In this document: one piece after another, positions 24,169-32,436 of the stretch
How positions within the stretch are numbered: position 1 is the stretch's first letter
How the letters are laid out: every line of letters begins with the position of its first letter
Source: Microbacterium flavescens
Lineage (GTDB): Bacteria > Actinomycetota > Actinomycetes > Actinomycetales > Microbacteriaceae
Direction of reading: 5' to 3'
Length of the DNA stretch: 64,000 bases
Assembly (NCBI RefSeq): GCF_018588945.1
Contig: NZ_JAFIWA010000007.1
Location: 147,383-211,382 of the forward strand
Program-made: the position numbers and the translations under genes
Notes under the pieces: generated by a model
Seen by the model: only the letters and a program-made list of their open reading frames with translations
What the model was told of the DNA's origin: nothing
Databases searched by the model: none

Positions 24169-25034
24169 GCGCGCGCGAGACGGGCCTCGCCCTGTACGAC
24201 CGAACGGCTCGGGATGCCGCGGCCACCGTGATCTCGCGCTACTCGACCTCGTTCAGCCTGGCGTGCCGGCTGCTGGGCCCGCGGCCGCGTCCGCACGTGC
24301 GCGACGTCTATGCGCTGGTGCGCGTGGCCGACGAGATCGTGGACGGCCCCGCCGAGGCGGCCGGACTGTCGCCCGAGGCCGCGGGGCGCGTCCTCGACGA
24401 GCTCGAGACGGAGACGCTGGCCGCCGTGGAGAGCGGGTTCAGCGCGAATCTCGTCGTGCACGCCTTCGCCGGCACGGCCCGGGAATGCGGGATCGGCGGC
24501 GACCTGATCCGGCCGTTCTTCGCGTCGATGCGCACCGACCTCTCGACGAGCAGGCACGACGGCGCATCGCACGACGCGTACGTCTACGGGTCGGCCGAGG
24601 TCGTCGGGCTGATGTGCCTCCAGGTGTTCGTCAACGCGGGGGCGCCGCATCCGATCGCCCCCTCCGCCGAGCTGGTGGACGGCGCACGGCGCCTGGGCGC
24701 GGCGTTCCAGGACGTCAACTTCCTGCGCGACCTCGACCACGACGCGACGGCGCTCGGCCGCGACTACCTCGACCTCGACTCCCCCGGCTCCTCGCGCACC
24801 GCCGTGCTCGACAGGATCGACGCCGACCTGGCCGCCGCCGCCGCGGTCATCCCCCTTCTCCCGAAGGACTGCCGGCGCGCGGTGACCGCCGCGCACGACC
24901 TCTTCGCGGAGCTGTCCGCGCGGCTGCGGCGGTCAGCGCCGGCGGGACAGCGCGTGCGCGTCCCGGATCCGGTCAAGGCGCGGCTCGCGGCGCGCGCGTG
25001 GCTCGGCTTCGCACCGCGCGAGGTGCGCGCATGA
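24165..25034 (+). CDS. crtB: Phytoene synthase
   Basis: Joins two GGPP molecules head-to-head into phytoene. The 289 residues contain the two aspartate-rich substrate motifs of the squalene/phytoene synthase family: RVADEIVDG (Asp56, Asp60) and FQDVNFLRDLDHD near 181-193. The tyrosine-rich region around DAYVYGSAEVVGLM also matches. The GTG start overlaps the crtE stop (GTGA). The gene lies in the conserved order idi-crtE-crtB-crtI. Confidence 0.95.
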   Translation: MSARETGLALYDRTARDAAATVISRYSTSFSLACRLLGPRPRPHVRDVYALVRVADEIVDGPAEAAGLSPEAAGRVLDELETETLAAVESGFSANLVVHAFAGTARECGIGGDLIRPFFASMRTDLSTSRHDGASHDAYVYGSAEVVGLMCLQVFVNAGAPHPIAPSAELVDGARRLGAAFQDVNFLRDLDHDATALGRDYLDLDSPGSSRTAVLDRIDADLAAAAAVIPLLPKDCRRAVTAAHDLFAELSARLRRSAPAGQRVRVPDPVKARLAARAWLGFAPREVRA

Positions 25035-26602
25035 GCGGCGGAGTCCCGCGCACGCCGGGCACCGCCGTCGTGGTGGGCGGCGGCATCGCCGGACTCGCGA
25101 CGGCCGCCCTGCTGGGCGCCGAAGGGTGGCGCGTCACCGTCCTCGAAGCGCGCGACGTGGTGGGCGGGCGAGCGGGCTCCTGGGACCACGAGGGCTTCCG
25201 GTTCGACACCGGGCCCAGCTGGTATCTCATGCCGGAGGTCTTCGACCACTTCTTCCGCCTGCTCGGCACGACGGCCGAGCGCGAGCTCGACCTCGTGCCC
25301 CTCGACCCGGCGTACCGGGTGTACTCCGACCCGGCCACCTGCCGCGCGCCGCTGGACGTGCGCTCCGGCAGGGAGGCGGCCACGGCGCTCTTCGAGAGCG
25401 TGGAGCCGGGCGCCGGGGCGAGACTGAGCACGTACCTCGACTCCGCGGGCGACGCCTACGACCTCGCGGTCACGCGGTTCCTCTACGACACGTACGAGAC
25501 CACGGCCGGGCTGCGCGACCCCGCGCTGCTGCGACGCATGCCGCAGCTCGCGCCGCTGCTCACGCGCAGTCTCGCCTCGCACGTCGACCGCCGCTTCGCC
25601 GATCCGCGGCTGCGTCAGATCCTCGGGTATCCCGCGGTGTTCCTGGGCGGGTCTCCTTACGGGGTGCCCAGTCTCTACCACCTCATGAGCCACCTCGACC
25701 TCGACGACGGGGTGCTCTACCCCCGCGGCGGGTTCATCGAGATCATCCGTGCGATCGAGCGCCTCGCCGAGGCATCCGGAGCCGTCATCGAGACCGGCGC
25801 ACGCGTGGTCTCCATCGAGACGACCGGCGCCACGGCGACCGGCGTGGTGCTCGCGGACGGCCGCCGCATCGAGGCGGACCTCGTCGTGTCGGCCGCCGAT
25901 CTGCACCACACCGAGACCGCCCTGGTGGCGCCGGAGCTGCAGAGCTACCCCGAATCGTGGTGGGCGAAGAAGGAGCCGAGCCCGGGAGCGCTGCTCCTGC
26001 TGCTCGGCGTCGAGGGCTCCCTCCCCCAGCTGGCGCATCACACCCTGCTGTTCACCGACGACTGGCGCTCGAACTTCGACGACATCTTCGGCGCACGCCC
26101 CCGCATCCCGGTCCCCGCATCGCTGTACGTGTGCCGCCCGAGCGCCACCGACGCGACCGTCGCGCCCGCCGGGCACGAGAACCTCTTCGTGCTGGTCCCG
26201 GTCCCCGCCGACCCCGCGCTCGGCCGCGGCGGCGAGTCCGGGGACGGCGACGCCCGCATCGAGGCGGCGGCCGATCGTGTGATCGAGCAGCTGTCGTCGT
26301 GGTGCGGCATCCCCGACCTCGCGGACCGCATCGTCGTGCGGCGCACGATCGCACCCGGCGACTTCGCCGCCGACCTCAACGCCTGGCGCGGCAACGCGCT
26401 GGGCCTCGCCCACACACTGGGGCAGAGCGCGATGTTCCGCCCGCGGAACGCGTCGCGGAAGGTCGCGGGCCTCTCCTACGCCGGCAGCTCGGCGCTGCCG
26501 GGGATCGGCCTGCCGATGTGCCTGATCTCGGCCGAGCTCGTCGTCAAGCGGCTGCGGGGCGATCGAAGCCCCGGTCCGCTCGCCGAACCCGCGAGGGTGT
26601 GA
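25031..26602 (+). CDS. crtI: Phytoene desaturase (lycopene-forming)
   Basis: FAD-dependent desaturase converting phytoene to lycopene at the membrane surface. The 523 residues begin with the dinucleotide-binding motif VVVGGGIAGLATAALL (residues 13-28) and an acidic strand end at Glu39 (VLEA), followed by GGRAGSW. The C-terminal carotenoid-desaturase signature is present (LSYAGSSALPGIGLPMCL). ATGA overlap with crtB; one base separates its stop from the crtYe GTG. Confidence 0.95.
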   Translation: MSGGVPRTPGTAVVVGGGIAGLATAALLGAEGWRVTVLEARDVVGGRAGSWDHEGFRFDTGPSWYLMPEVFDHFFRLLGTTAERELDLVPLDPAYRVYSDPATCRAPLDVRSGREAATALFESVEPGAGARLSTYLDSAGDAYDLAVTRFLYDTYETTAGLRDPALLRRMPQLAPLLTRSLASHVDRRFADPRLRQILGYPAVFLGGSPYGVPSLYHLMSHLDLDDGVLYPRGGFIEIIRAIERLAEASGAVIETGARVVSIETTGATATGVVLADGRRIEADLVVSAADLHHTETALVAPELQSYPESWWAKKEPSPGALLLLLGVEGSLPQLAHHTLLFTDDWRSNFDDIFGARPRIPVPASLYVCRPSATDATVAPAGHENLFVLVPVPADPALGRGGESGDGDARIEAAADRVIEQLSSWCGIPDLADRIVVRRTIAPGDFAADLNAWRGNALGLAHTLGQSAMFRPRNASRKVAGLSYAGSSALPGIGLPMCLISAELVVKRLRGDRSPGPLAEPARV

Positions 26603-26603
26603 C

Positions 26604-26936
26604 GTGCCGGGACTGTACCTCGCCGCGATCCTCGTCTCGGCCGCCGGGGTCGCGCTGCTGGACCGACGATGGCGCCTCGCAGCCTGGTCGTCGCCCGGGC
26701 GCACAGCCGCCGCCGTCGCCATCGGCACCGCGTTCTTCCTGGTGTGGGACGCGGTGGGGATCGCCGCAGGCGTCTTCGTGAAGGGCGACAGCCCGCTGCT
26801 GATCGGCATCGACCTCGCGCCGCACCTTCCCCTCGAGGAGCCCTTCTTCCTCGCCTTCCTCAGCTACCTCGCTCTCGTCCTGCACGCCGGCGCGACCCGC
26901 CTGCTCACGCGCCGGGAACGGGTCGAGGCCGCATGA
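26604..26936 (+). CDS. crtYe: Heterodimeric carotenoid cyclase subunit, CrtYe type
   Basis: A 110-residue membrane protein with about three helices, one half of the actinobacterial C50 epsilon-cyclase. It shows the lycopene-cyclase-domain marks FLVWDAVGIAAGVF and PLEEPFFLAF. It needs the CrtYf partner encoded next to cyclise the elongated C50 chain into epsilon rings, as in Corynebacterium glutamicum decaprenoxanthin synthesis. The start is GTG. Confidence 0.9.
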   Translation: MPGLYLAAILVSAAGVALLDRRWRLAAWSSPGRTAAAVAIGTAFFLVWDAVGIAAGVFVKGDSPLLIGIDLAPHLPLEEPFFLAFLSYLALVLHAGATRLLTRRERVEAA

Positions 26937-27238
26937 CGTACCCGCTCATCGTCCTGCCCTTCGCCGTCGCCACGGTCGCGGTGGTCCTCGCGACCGCCCG
27001 TCGGCCTCGTTTCGGCACGCGCATGGCGGCGTCCGGCCTGGCCGCGGCGGCGCTCGTGGTGCTCACGGCCCTCTTCGACAACCTGATGATCGCGGCAGGC
27101 CTTTTCTCGTATCCGCCTGAGCACCTGAGCGGTCTGCGGATCGGCCTCGCACCGATCGAGGACTTCTCCTACGCCGTGTGCGCGGCGTTCGCCGTGCCCG
27201 CCGTGCTGACGCTGCTGACGCCGAAGGAGCCCGCATGA
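26933..27238 (+). CDS. crtYf: Heterodimeric carotenoid cyclase subunit, CrtYf type
   Basis: A 101-residue partner of CrtYe with three hydrophobic helices and the second lycopene-cyclase-domain motifs: LFDNLMIAAGLFSYPPEHL and APIEDFSYAV. ATGA overlap with crtYe gives tight translational coupling, fitting a heterodimer made in equal amounts. Epsilon versus beta ring specificity is inferred from the operon layout, not from residues. Confidence 0.88.
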   Translation: MTYPLIVLPFAVATVAVVLATARRPRFGTRMAASGLAAAALVVLTALFDNLMIAAGLFSYPPEHLSGLRIGLAPIEDFSYAVCAAFAVPAVLTLLTPKEPA

Positions 27239-28131
27239 CCGCCGCAGCAGCGCGCCTCAGCACGGGCGCCGTCGTCCGCGAGCTGTTCGTCTCGTCGCGG
27301 CCGGTGAGCTGGATCAACACCGCCTATCCCTTCGCCGCGGCGTACTTGCTCACGACGCGCGAGATCGACGCCACGCTCGTGGTGGGCACGCTGTTCTTCC
27401 TCATCCCGTACAACCTCGCGATGTACGGCATCAACGACGTGTTCGACTACGAGTCCGACCTGCGGAACCCGCGCAAGGGCGGCGCGCACGGCGCGGTGCT
27501 CGACCGGCGGCTGCATCGCATCACCCTGTGGGCCGCGGGGCTGTCGTGTCTGCCGTTCGTCGCGTTCCTGGTCCTCGTCGGCCCCCCGGCCTCCTGGGCG
27601 GTGCTCGCGGCGAGCCTCTTCTTCGTCGTGTTCTACAGCGCGCCGCCGCTGCGGCTCAAGGAGGTCCCCTTCGCGGACTCGCTGACCAGCAGCATCCACT
27701 TCTTCTCCCCCGCCGTGTACGGACTCGTGCTCGCGGGCGCGGTGTGGACCTGGCAGCTCGTCGCCGTACTCATCGCGTTCGCGCTGTGGGGAGTCGCCTC
27801 GCACGCCTTCGGGGCGGTTCAGGATGTCGCGGCCGACCGCGAGGCCGGGATCTCGTCGATCGCGACCGCCCGCGGCGCGCGCTGGACGGTGTGGTTCGCC
27901 CTCGCGTGCTACGCCGCCTCGGGCCTCGTGATGCTCCTGACGGCGTGGCCGGGTCCGCTCGCCGCGCTGGTCGCCGTGCCGTATGCCGTCACCGTGTGGC
28001 CGTACCGCGGAGTGACCGACGAGACGGCCGCGTCCGCCACCCGCGGATGGCAGCGCTTCCTGTGGCTGAATCAGTTCGCCGGATTCATCGTCACGCTGCT
28101 GCTGATCTGGTTCTGGCTGCTCACCGCGTGA
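27235..28131 (+). CDS. crtEb: Lycopene elongase, UbiA-family prenyltransferase
   Basis: Adds two C5 units to lycopene, giving C45/C50 carotenoids. The 298-residue integral membrane protein has eight or nine helices and the two UbiA aspartate motifs NDVFDYESD and VQDVAADREAG. In Corynebacterium glutamicum CrtEb precedes CrtYe/f action, and the product is decaprenoxanthin. Last gene of the operon, with an ATGA overlap with crtYf and a strong terminator directly after. Confidence 0.92.
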   Translation: MTAAAARLSTGAVVRELFVSSRPVSWINTAYPFAAAYLLTTREIDATLVVGTLFFLIPYNLAMYGINDVFDYESDLRNPRKGGAHGAVLDRRLHRITLWAAGLSCLPFVAFLVLVGPPASWAVLAASLFFVVFYSAPPLRLKEVPFADSLTSSIHFFSPAVYGLVLAGAVWTWQLVAVLIAFALWGVASHAFGAVQDVAADREAGISSIATARGARWTVWFALACYAASGLVMLLTAWPGPLAALVAVPYAVTVWPYRGVTDETAASATRGWQRFLWLNQFAGFIVTLLLIWFWLLTA

Positions 28132-28134
28132 ACG

Positions 28135-28170
28135 AGTGAGGCCGGCTCCGCGCGGGGAGCCGGCCTCACT
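28135..28170. terminator. Bidirectional terminator between crtEb and the UPF0182 gene
   Basis: A perfect 15-pair stem AGTGAGGCCGGCTCC with a six-base loop. It lies in the 51-base gap between two convergent genes and can serve both. No U-tract is obvious. Confidence 0.8.
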
Positions 28171-28182
28171 CGACGATGGCTG

Positions 28183-31095
28183 CTACGGCTCGAGCGCGCC
28201 GAGCTCGATGAGCTTCTCGACCGCTGCGGTCAGCTGCTCGTCGGCTTCGGCGAAGGCGGTGAGGTCGCCGGCCTGCAGCGCCGCGTCGCGGGCCAGCATC
28301 GCCTCCTGCGCATCCTGCAGCGCCGCCTGGTACTCGTCCGACGGCACGACGGGCGTCTCCGGATCTGTGGGCTCCGGCTCGGGCGTGGCGCCCGGCGTGG
28401 CACCGGGAGTCGGCGTGACGTCGTCATCGCCGGCCGCAGCGCCCGAGTCTCCGTCGAACAGGGCGTCGAGCGCCTCGTTGAGCGTGTCCTCGAACGCGAT
28501 GTCGTTGCCGAACGACACGAGCACCTTCTGCAGCGTCGGGAGCTTGGTCGCACCCGACGACTGGACGAAGACGGGCTGGACGTACAGCAGTCCGCCGCCG
28601 ACGGGGAGCGTCAGCAGGTTTCCGTTGAGCACGTCGGACTGGCCCTGCTTCAGCAGGTTGATCTGCGACGACACCAGCGGATCGGCGTTGAAGGTGTTCT
28701 GCACCTGGCCGGGACCTGGCACGGTCGTGTCGGCGTCGATCACCAGCATCCGCAGCTTGCCGTAATCGGCGCCCTTCTTGCCCGCCTCCGATCCGGCGTT
28801 CGAGTCGACCGCGAGATAGCCCATCAGAACGTTGCGCGCGTTGCCGCCCGTCGAGGACGGGATGAACGACGTGAACATCGAGTACGACGGGCTGTCCTGC
28901 CCCGGCATCTGCATCGTCAGGTAGTACGGAGGCTGCAGCTGCGAGTCGGCCTGCGGGTCGTTCGGCGTCTGCCAGCGGTTGTCGCTCTGGTAGAAGGACC
29001 GCGCGTCGTCGACGTGGTAGATGCCCAGCACGGTGCGCTGCACCTTGAACAGGTCGGTCGGATAGCGCACGTGGCTCATGAGCTCGGCCGACATCTCGCT
29101 GATCGGCTCGACCGTCGTCGGGTAGACGTTCTGCCACGACTTGAGGACCGGGTCCTCCTCGTCCCACGCGTAGAGCGTGACCGAGCCGTCGTAGGCGTCG
29201 ACCGTCGCCTTGACCGAGTTGCGGATGTAGTTGATGTCGTCGAGCGCGAAGCGCGGGGCCGGGTTCGACGAGTCCGAGATCGCCGAGGCGAGACTCACGG
29301 TGGACGAGTACGGGTAGTTGGCGCTGAGTGTGTACCCGTCGATGATCCACACGATGCGACCGTCCACGACGCTCGGGTACGGGTCGCTGTCGAGCGTGAG
29401 GTACGGCGCGACCTTCTGCACGCGGGTGAGCGGGTCGCGGTCGTACAGGATCTGCGAGTCCTCGTTCACGTAGTCCGAGAACAGAATCTGCTCGGCCTGG
29501 AACTTGAGCGCATAGATGAGGCGGTTGAACACGCTGCCGATGCTCGGGCCGCCGTCGCCCTCGAACGTCGTCTTCACCTCGCCACCGCCGTCACCGCCGG
29601 TCGGGTAGTCGAGCTCGACGGGGTCGGATCCTTCCGGCGCGCCGACGATCGAGTACGGCGGCGAGTACTCGCCGAAGTACACGCGCGGCTGGAAGTCCTC
29701 CTGGTCGGACAGGAAACCGGCCGCCGGGATGCCGCGCTCGAGGAAGACCGGATCGCCGTCGCCGGTGCGGTCGTTGCCCTTCGCGGCCACCAGGCCGTAG
29801 CCGTGAGTGTAGACGACGGCGGAGTTCTGCCAGTCGGCCGCGGCGCCGAGCTCGGCGAGATCCAGCTCGCGCACCGAGACGACGGTGTCCTGCGAGACGC
29901 CGTCGATGTCGTAGCGGTCGACGTCGAGCGGGTTCTGGAACTGGTAGTACCCGCGGTACTGCTCGAGCTGGCGGACCGTCGGCGAGATGATCGCCGGGTC
30001 CATGATGCGGATCTGGGCGGTCGTGGCGGCGTCCTCGCGGAGCTGCCCGGCCTCGGCGTCGGTCGCCGCCTTGAAGTCCTGCTTCTCGAGGCCGTCCACG
30101 CCGTACGCCTCATGCGTCATGTCGACGTTGCGCTGGTAGTACTCCTGCTCGAGGGCGAAGCGGTTCGGCTGCACCTGGAACGTGTTGACCACCCACGGGT
30201 AGCCGACCCCGAGCACGATCGCCGACACGACGAGGAGCGCCGTCGCGATGAGGGGGTAGCGCCAGCGGCCGATGACCGCCGTGACGAAGAAGAGGAGCGC
30301 GACGATCACCGCGGCGAACGCCAGGATCGTCTGGCCGGGGATGATCGCGTTCACGCCGGTGTACGCCGGGCCGGTGATGCGCTCGCCCGGCTCGACGAGC
30401 GTCTTGTAGCGATCCAGCCACAGGCTGGCGCCCTGCACCAGGAGGTACAGGCCGGCGATCACGGCGAGCTGGATGCGCGCCGACTTCGAGATGCGCAGCT
30501 CGCGCTGGCCGACCCGCACCGAGCCGTAGAGGTACGAGACCAGTGCGGTGACGAGGAGGCACACCAGCAGCACGGCCGAGACGAAGCCGACGAGCGCGCT
30601 GTAGAACGGCATGGCGAACAGGTAGAAGCCCGTGTCGAGACCGAACTCGGGGTCGACGACGTCGGTGGCCACGCCGTTGAACCACAGCCAGGTGGTCTCC
30701 CACTGAGCGGATGCCGCGAAGCCGGCGAAGAAGCCGAAGAAGACGGGGATGCCCCACATCGCGAGGCGGCGGAGGGGCTCGACGACCTCCTGGTACCGGT
30801 CGAGCTGCGAACTCAGCCGCGCATAGACCGGGCGCAGCCGATAGGCGAGCTGAATGGCGAGCCACACCGGCACCGCCATGCCGAGGAATCCGATGACGAA
30901 CATCACCACGCGTGCGACCCACTGGGTGATCAGAACGGAGTCGAATCCGAGCTGGTCGTACCAGAGGAAGTCCGCGTACAGGTTCGCGAACGCGAAGAAC
31001 GCCACTACGAGGGCGGCGATGATCGCGAGGGAGATCGCGATCACACGCCGGGAGCGGGAGGGTGTGGCCGGGGTCGGCGCCGAGGTCGTGGTCAC
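28183..31095 (-). CDS. UPF0182 family membrane protein
   Basis: A 970-residue protein of the actinobacterial UPF0182 family (Rv3193c in M. tuberculosis, from memory). Seven hydrophobic segments occupy the first 300 residues, followed by about 580 residues expected outside the membrane (for example QFQNPLDVDRYDI and YTLSANYPYSSTVS). An acidic, Pro/Thr-rich linker and a short helical C-terminus close it. No enzymatic motif is recognised and the function is unknown. The GTG at 31095 is 6 bases after TAGGAT. The PDZ-protease gene lies 90 bases upstream on the same strand. Confidence 0.88.
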   Translation of the reverse strand: MTTTSAPTPATPSRSRRVIAISLAIIAALVVAFFAFANLYADFLWYDQLGFDSVLITQWVARVVMFVIGFLGMAVPVWLAIQLAYRLRPVYARLSSQLDRYQEVVEPLRRLAMWGIPVFFGFFAGFAASAQWETTWLWFNGVATDVVDPEFGLDTGFYLFAMPFYSALVGFVSAVLLVCLLVTALVSYLYGSVRVGQRELRISKSARIQLAVIAGLYLLVQGASLWLDRYKTLVEPGERITGPAYTGVNAIIPGQTILAFAAVIVALLFFVTAVIGRWRYPLIATALLVVSAIVLGVGYPWVVNTFQVQPNRFALEQEYYQRNVDMTHEAYGVDGLEKQDFKAATDAEAGQLREDAATTAQIRIMDPAIISPTVRQLEQYRGYYQFQNPLDVDRYDIDGVSQDTVVSVRELDLAELGAAADWQNSAVVYTHGYGLVAAKGNDRTGDGDPVFLERGIPAAGFLSDQEDFQPRVYFGEYSPPYSIVGAPEGSDPVELDYPTGGDGGGEVKTTFEGDGGPSIGSVFNRLIYALKFQAEQILFSDYVNEDSQILYDRDPLTRVQKVAPYLTLDSDPYPSVVDGRIVWIIDGYTLSANYPYSSTVSLASAISDSSNPAPRFALDDINYIRNSVKATVDAYDGSVTLYAWDEEDPVLKSWQNVYPTTVEPISEMSAELMSHVRYPTDLFKVQRTVLGIYHVDDARSFYQSDNRWQTPNDPQADSQLQPPYYLTMQMPGQDSPSYSMFTSFIPSSTGGNARNVLMGYLAVDSNAGSEAGKKGADYGKLRMLVIDADTTVPGPGQVQNTFNADPLVSSQINLLKQGQSDVLNGNLLTLPVGGGLLYVQPVFVQSSGATKLPTLQKVLVSFGNDIAFEDTLNEALDALFDGDSGAAAGDDDVTPTPGATPGATPEPEPTDPETPVVPSDEYQAALQDAQEAMLARDAALQAGDLTAFAEADEQLTAAVEKLIELGALEP

Positions 31096-31101
31096 CGTCC
31101 C

Positions 31102-31107
31102 ATCCTA
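31102..31107 (-). promoter_or_regulatory. Leaderless -10 box of the UPF0182 gene
   Basis: TAGGAT on the minus strand ends 6 bases before the GTG at 31095. Confidence 0.5.
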
Positions 31108-31185
31108 GGCGCGCCGGTCTGGGCGGCCGCCGAGTCCGCCCTGGGCGTACTCCCGGAATATCCGCGCGCGGTTATGCGACGCGAC

Positions 31186-32310
31186 TCAGCCGGCCGTGCA
31201 GGTGGGAAGCGCGTCGAGGTCGCCGTCCTCGCGCACGGCGTCGAGGGCCTCCATCGCATCGTCGAGCGTCTCGACCGAGAACACGCGCAGCCCGTCGGGG
31301 ATGTGGCCGACCACCTCGTCGCAGTTGGCCTCGGGAGCCAGGAACCAGTCGGCACCGGCGTCCTTGGCGCCGAAAAGCTTCTGACGGATGCCGCCGATCG
31401 GCCCGACCTCGCCGTCCGCCGTGATCGTCCCGGTGCCCGCGACGTTCTCGCCGCCGTTGAGCTGGTCGGGCGTGAGCGTGTCGATGATCCCGAGGGCGAA
31501 CATCATGCCGGCGCTCGGGCCGCCGACGTTGTTGAGCTGGATCGTCACGTCGATCGGGAAGTCGTAGTCGGTGATGAGGTTCACGCCGAGCAACAGGGTC
31601 TTCTCGCCGTCGATCTCGGTCTCCTTGGGCGTGACCGACACGGTCCGCTCCTCGCCCTCGCGCTCGATGAGCAGTTCGACCGGGGCACCGCCGGCGTCGT
31701 TGACGATCTTGCGCAGGGTCGCGGCATCCGTCGCCGGCTCGCCGTCCGCGGCGACGATCACGTCGCCGTCCTCGAGCAGGCCCTCGGCGGCCGAGCCCTC
31801 GACGATCGAGTGGACCGAGATCCGCGCGCCGACGTCGTAGCCGAGCTGGCTCAGGGCCGCTGCGGTGGCCTCCTGCTGCGAGTCGACCATCATCTGCGCG
31901 CTCTCGGCGTTGCGGTCCTCGGTCGTGGTCCCCTCCGGGAAGACCGCGTCCAGGGGCAGCACGGCCTTGCTCGGGTCGAACCACGCGAGCGCCAGCTCGA
32001 ACCACGACGGCGTGCGCTCGCGGTTGCCCACCACCTGGACCGTCAGGAGATCGAGCGCGCCGTCGGTCTCGAAGGTCTCGGCGCCCTCGACGGAGATCAG
32101 CGGAACCTGCTCGCCGTCGGACGCCTCCGCGGTCCCGAGGGTGTTGTAGACCGGGCCCGGACGCTGGATGACGTAGGACGTGGGCAGGAACGTGATGATC
32201 AGCAGCACGACGAGCGCGACCGCCAGCGCCCACACTCCGACCAGCGTTCCGCGGGCCATGCGCCGCGGTGGCGCGGGCGTGATCGTGACGTTCTCGTCGA
32301 ACAGGGCCAC
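31186..32310 (-). CDS. Membrane-anchored PDZ / Lon-like serine protease (YlbL type)
   Basis: A 374-residue protein with one N-terminal membrane helix (about 22-43), a PDZ domain near 160-230 (LLEDGDVIVAADGEPATDA), and a Lon-type S16 protease domain. The Ser-Lys dyad is visible as Ser266 in GGPSAGMMFALG and Lys311 in IGGIRQKLFGA. The active site faces outside the membrane. The order PDZ protease then UPF0182 is the same as Rv3194c-Rv3193c. A purine-rich AGAGAGAGG precedes the GTG start, so this gene has a leader. Confidence 0.9.
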   Translation of the reverse strand: MALFDENVTITPAPPRRMARGTLVGVWALAVALVVLLIITFLPTSYVIQRPGPVYNTLGTAEASDGEQVPLISVEGAETFETDGALDLLTVQVVGNRERTPSWFELALAWFDPSKAVLPLDAVFPEGTTTEDRNAESAQMMVDSQQEATAAALSQLGYDVGARISVHSIVEGSAAEGLLEDGDVIVAADGEPATDAATLRKIVNDAGGAPVELLIEREGEERTVSVTPKETEIDGEKTLLLGVNLITDYDFPIDVTIQLNNVGGPSAGMMFALGIIDTLTPDQLNGGENVAGTGTITADGEVGPIGGIRQKLFGAKDAGADWFLAPEANCDEVVGHIPDGLRVFSVETLDDAMEALDAVREDGDLDALPTCTAG

Positions 32311-32392
32311 GCGGGACCTCTCTCTGCCTGGTCGTTCGCGACCGGCGTAAGGCGTTCGGGGCTCTGCCGGGGAGTGCGATGGATGCTGCGAC

Positions 32393-32398
32393 TAGCGT
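32393..32398 (+). promoter_or_regulatory. Candidate -10 box of the zinc-metallopeptidase-like gene
   Basis: TAGCGT gives a leader of about 30 bases that carries GAAAGG (32423-32428), 8 bases before the GTG at 32437. Confidence 0.4.
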
Positions 32399-32436
32399 AG
32401 AGCGCGACGTCATGAACCGGCTGAAAGGCGGCTGAA

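Noticed and set aside
28424..32400. Very long open frames on the plus strand opposite the UPF0182 and PDZ-protease genes, and similar antisense frames elsewhere
   Set aside because: They are Arg/Val/Asp-rich reversed translations, as expected in high-GC DNA where the antisense frame of a real gene lacks stops. They have no motifs, and they lie opposite clearly conserved proteins.
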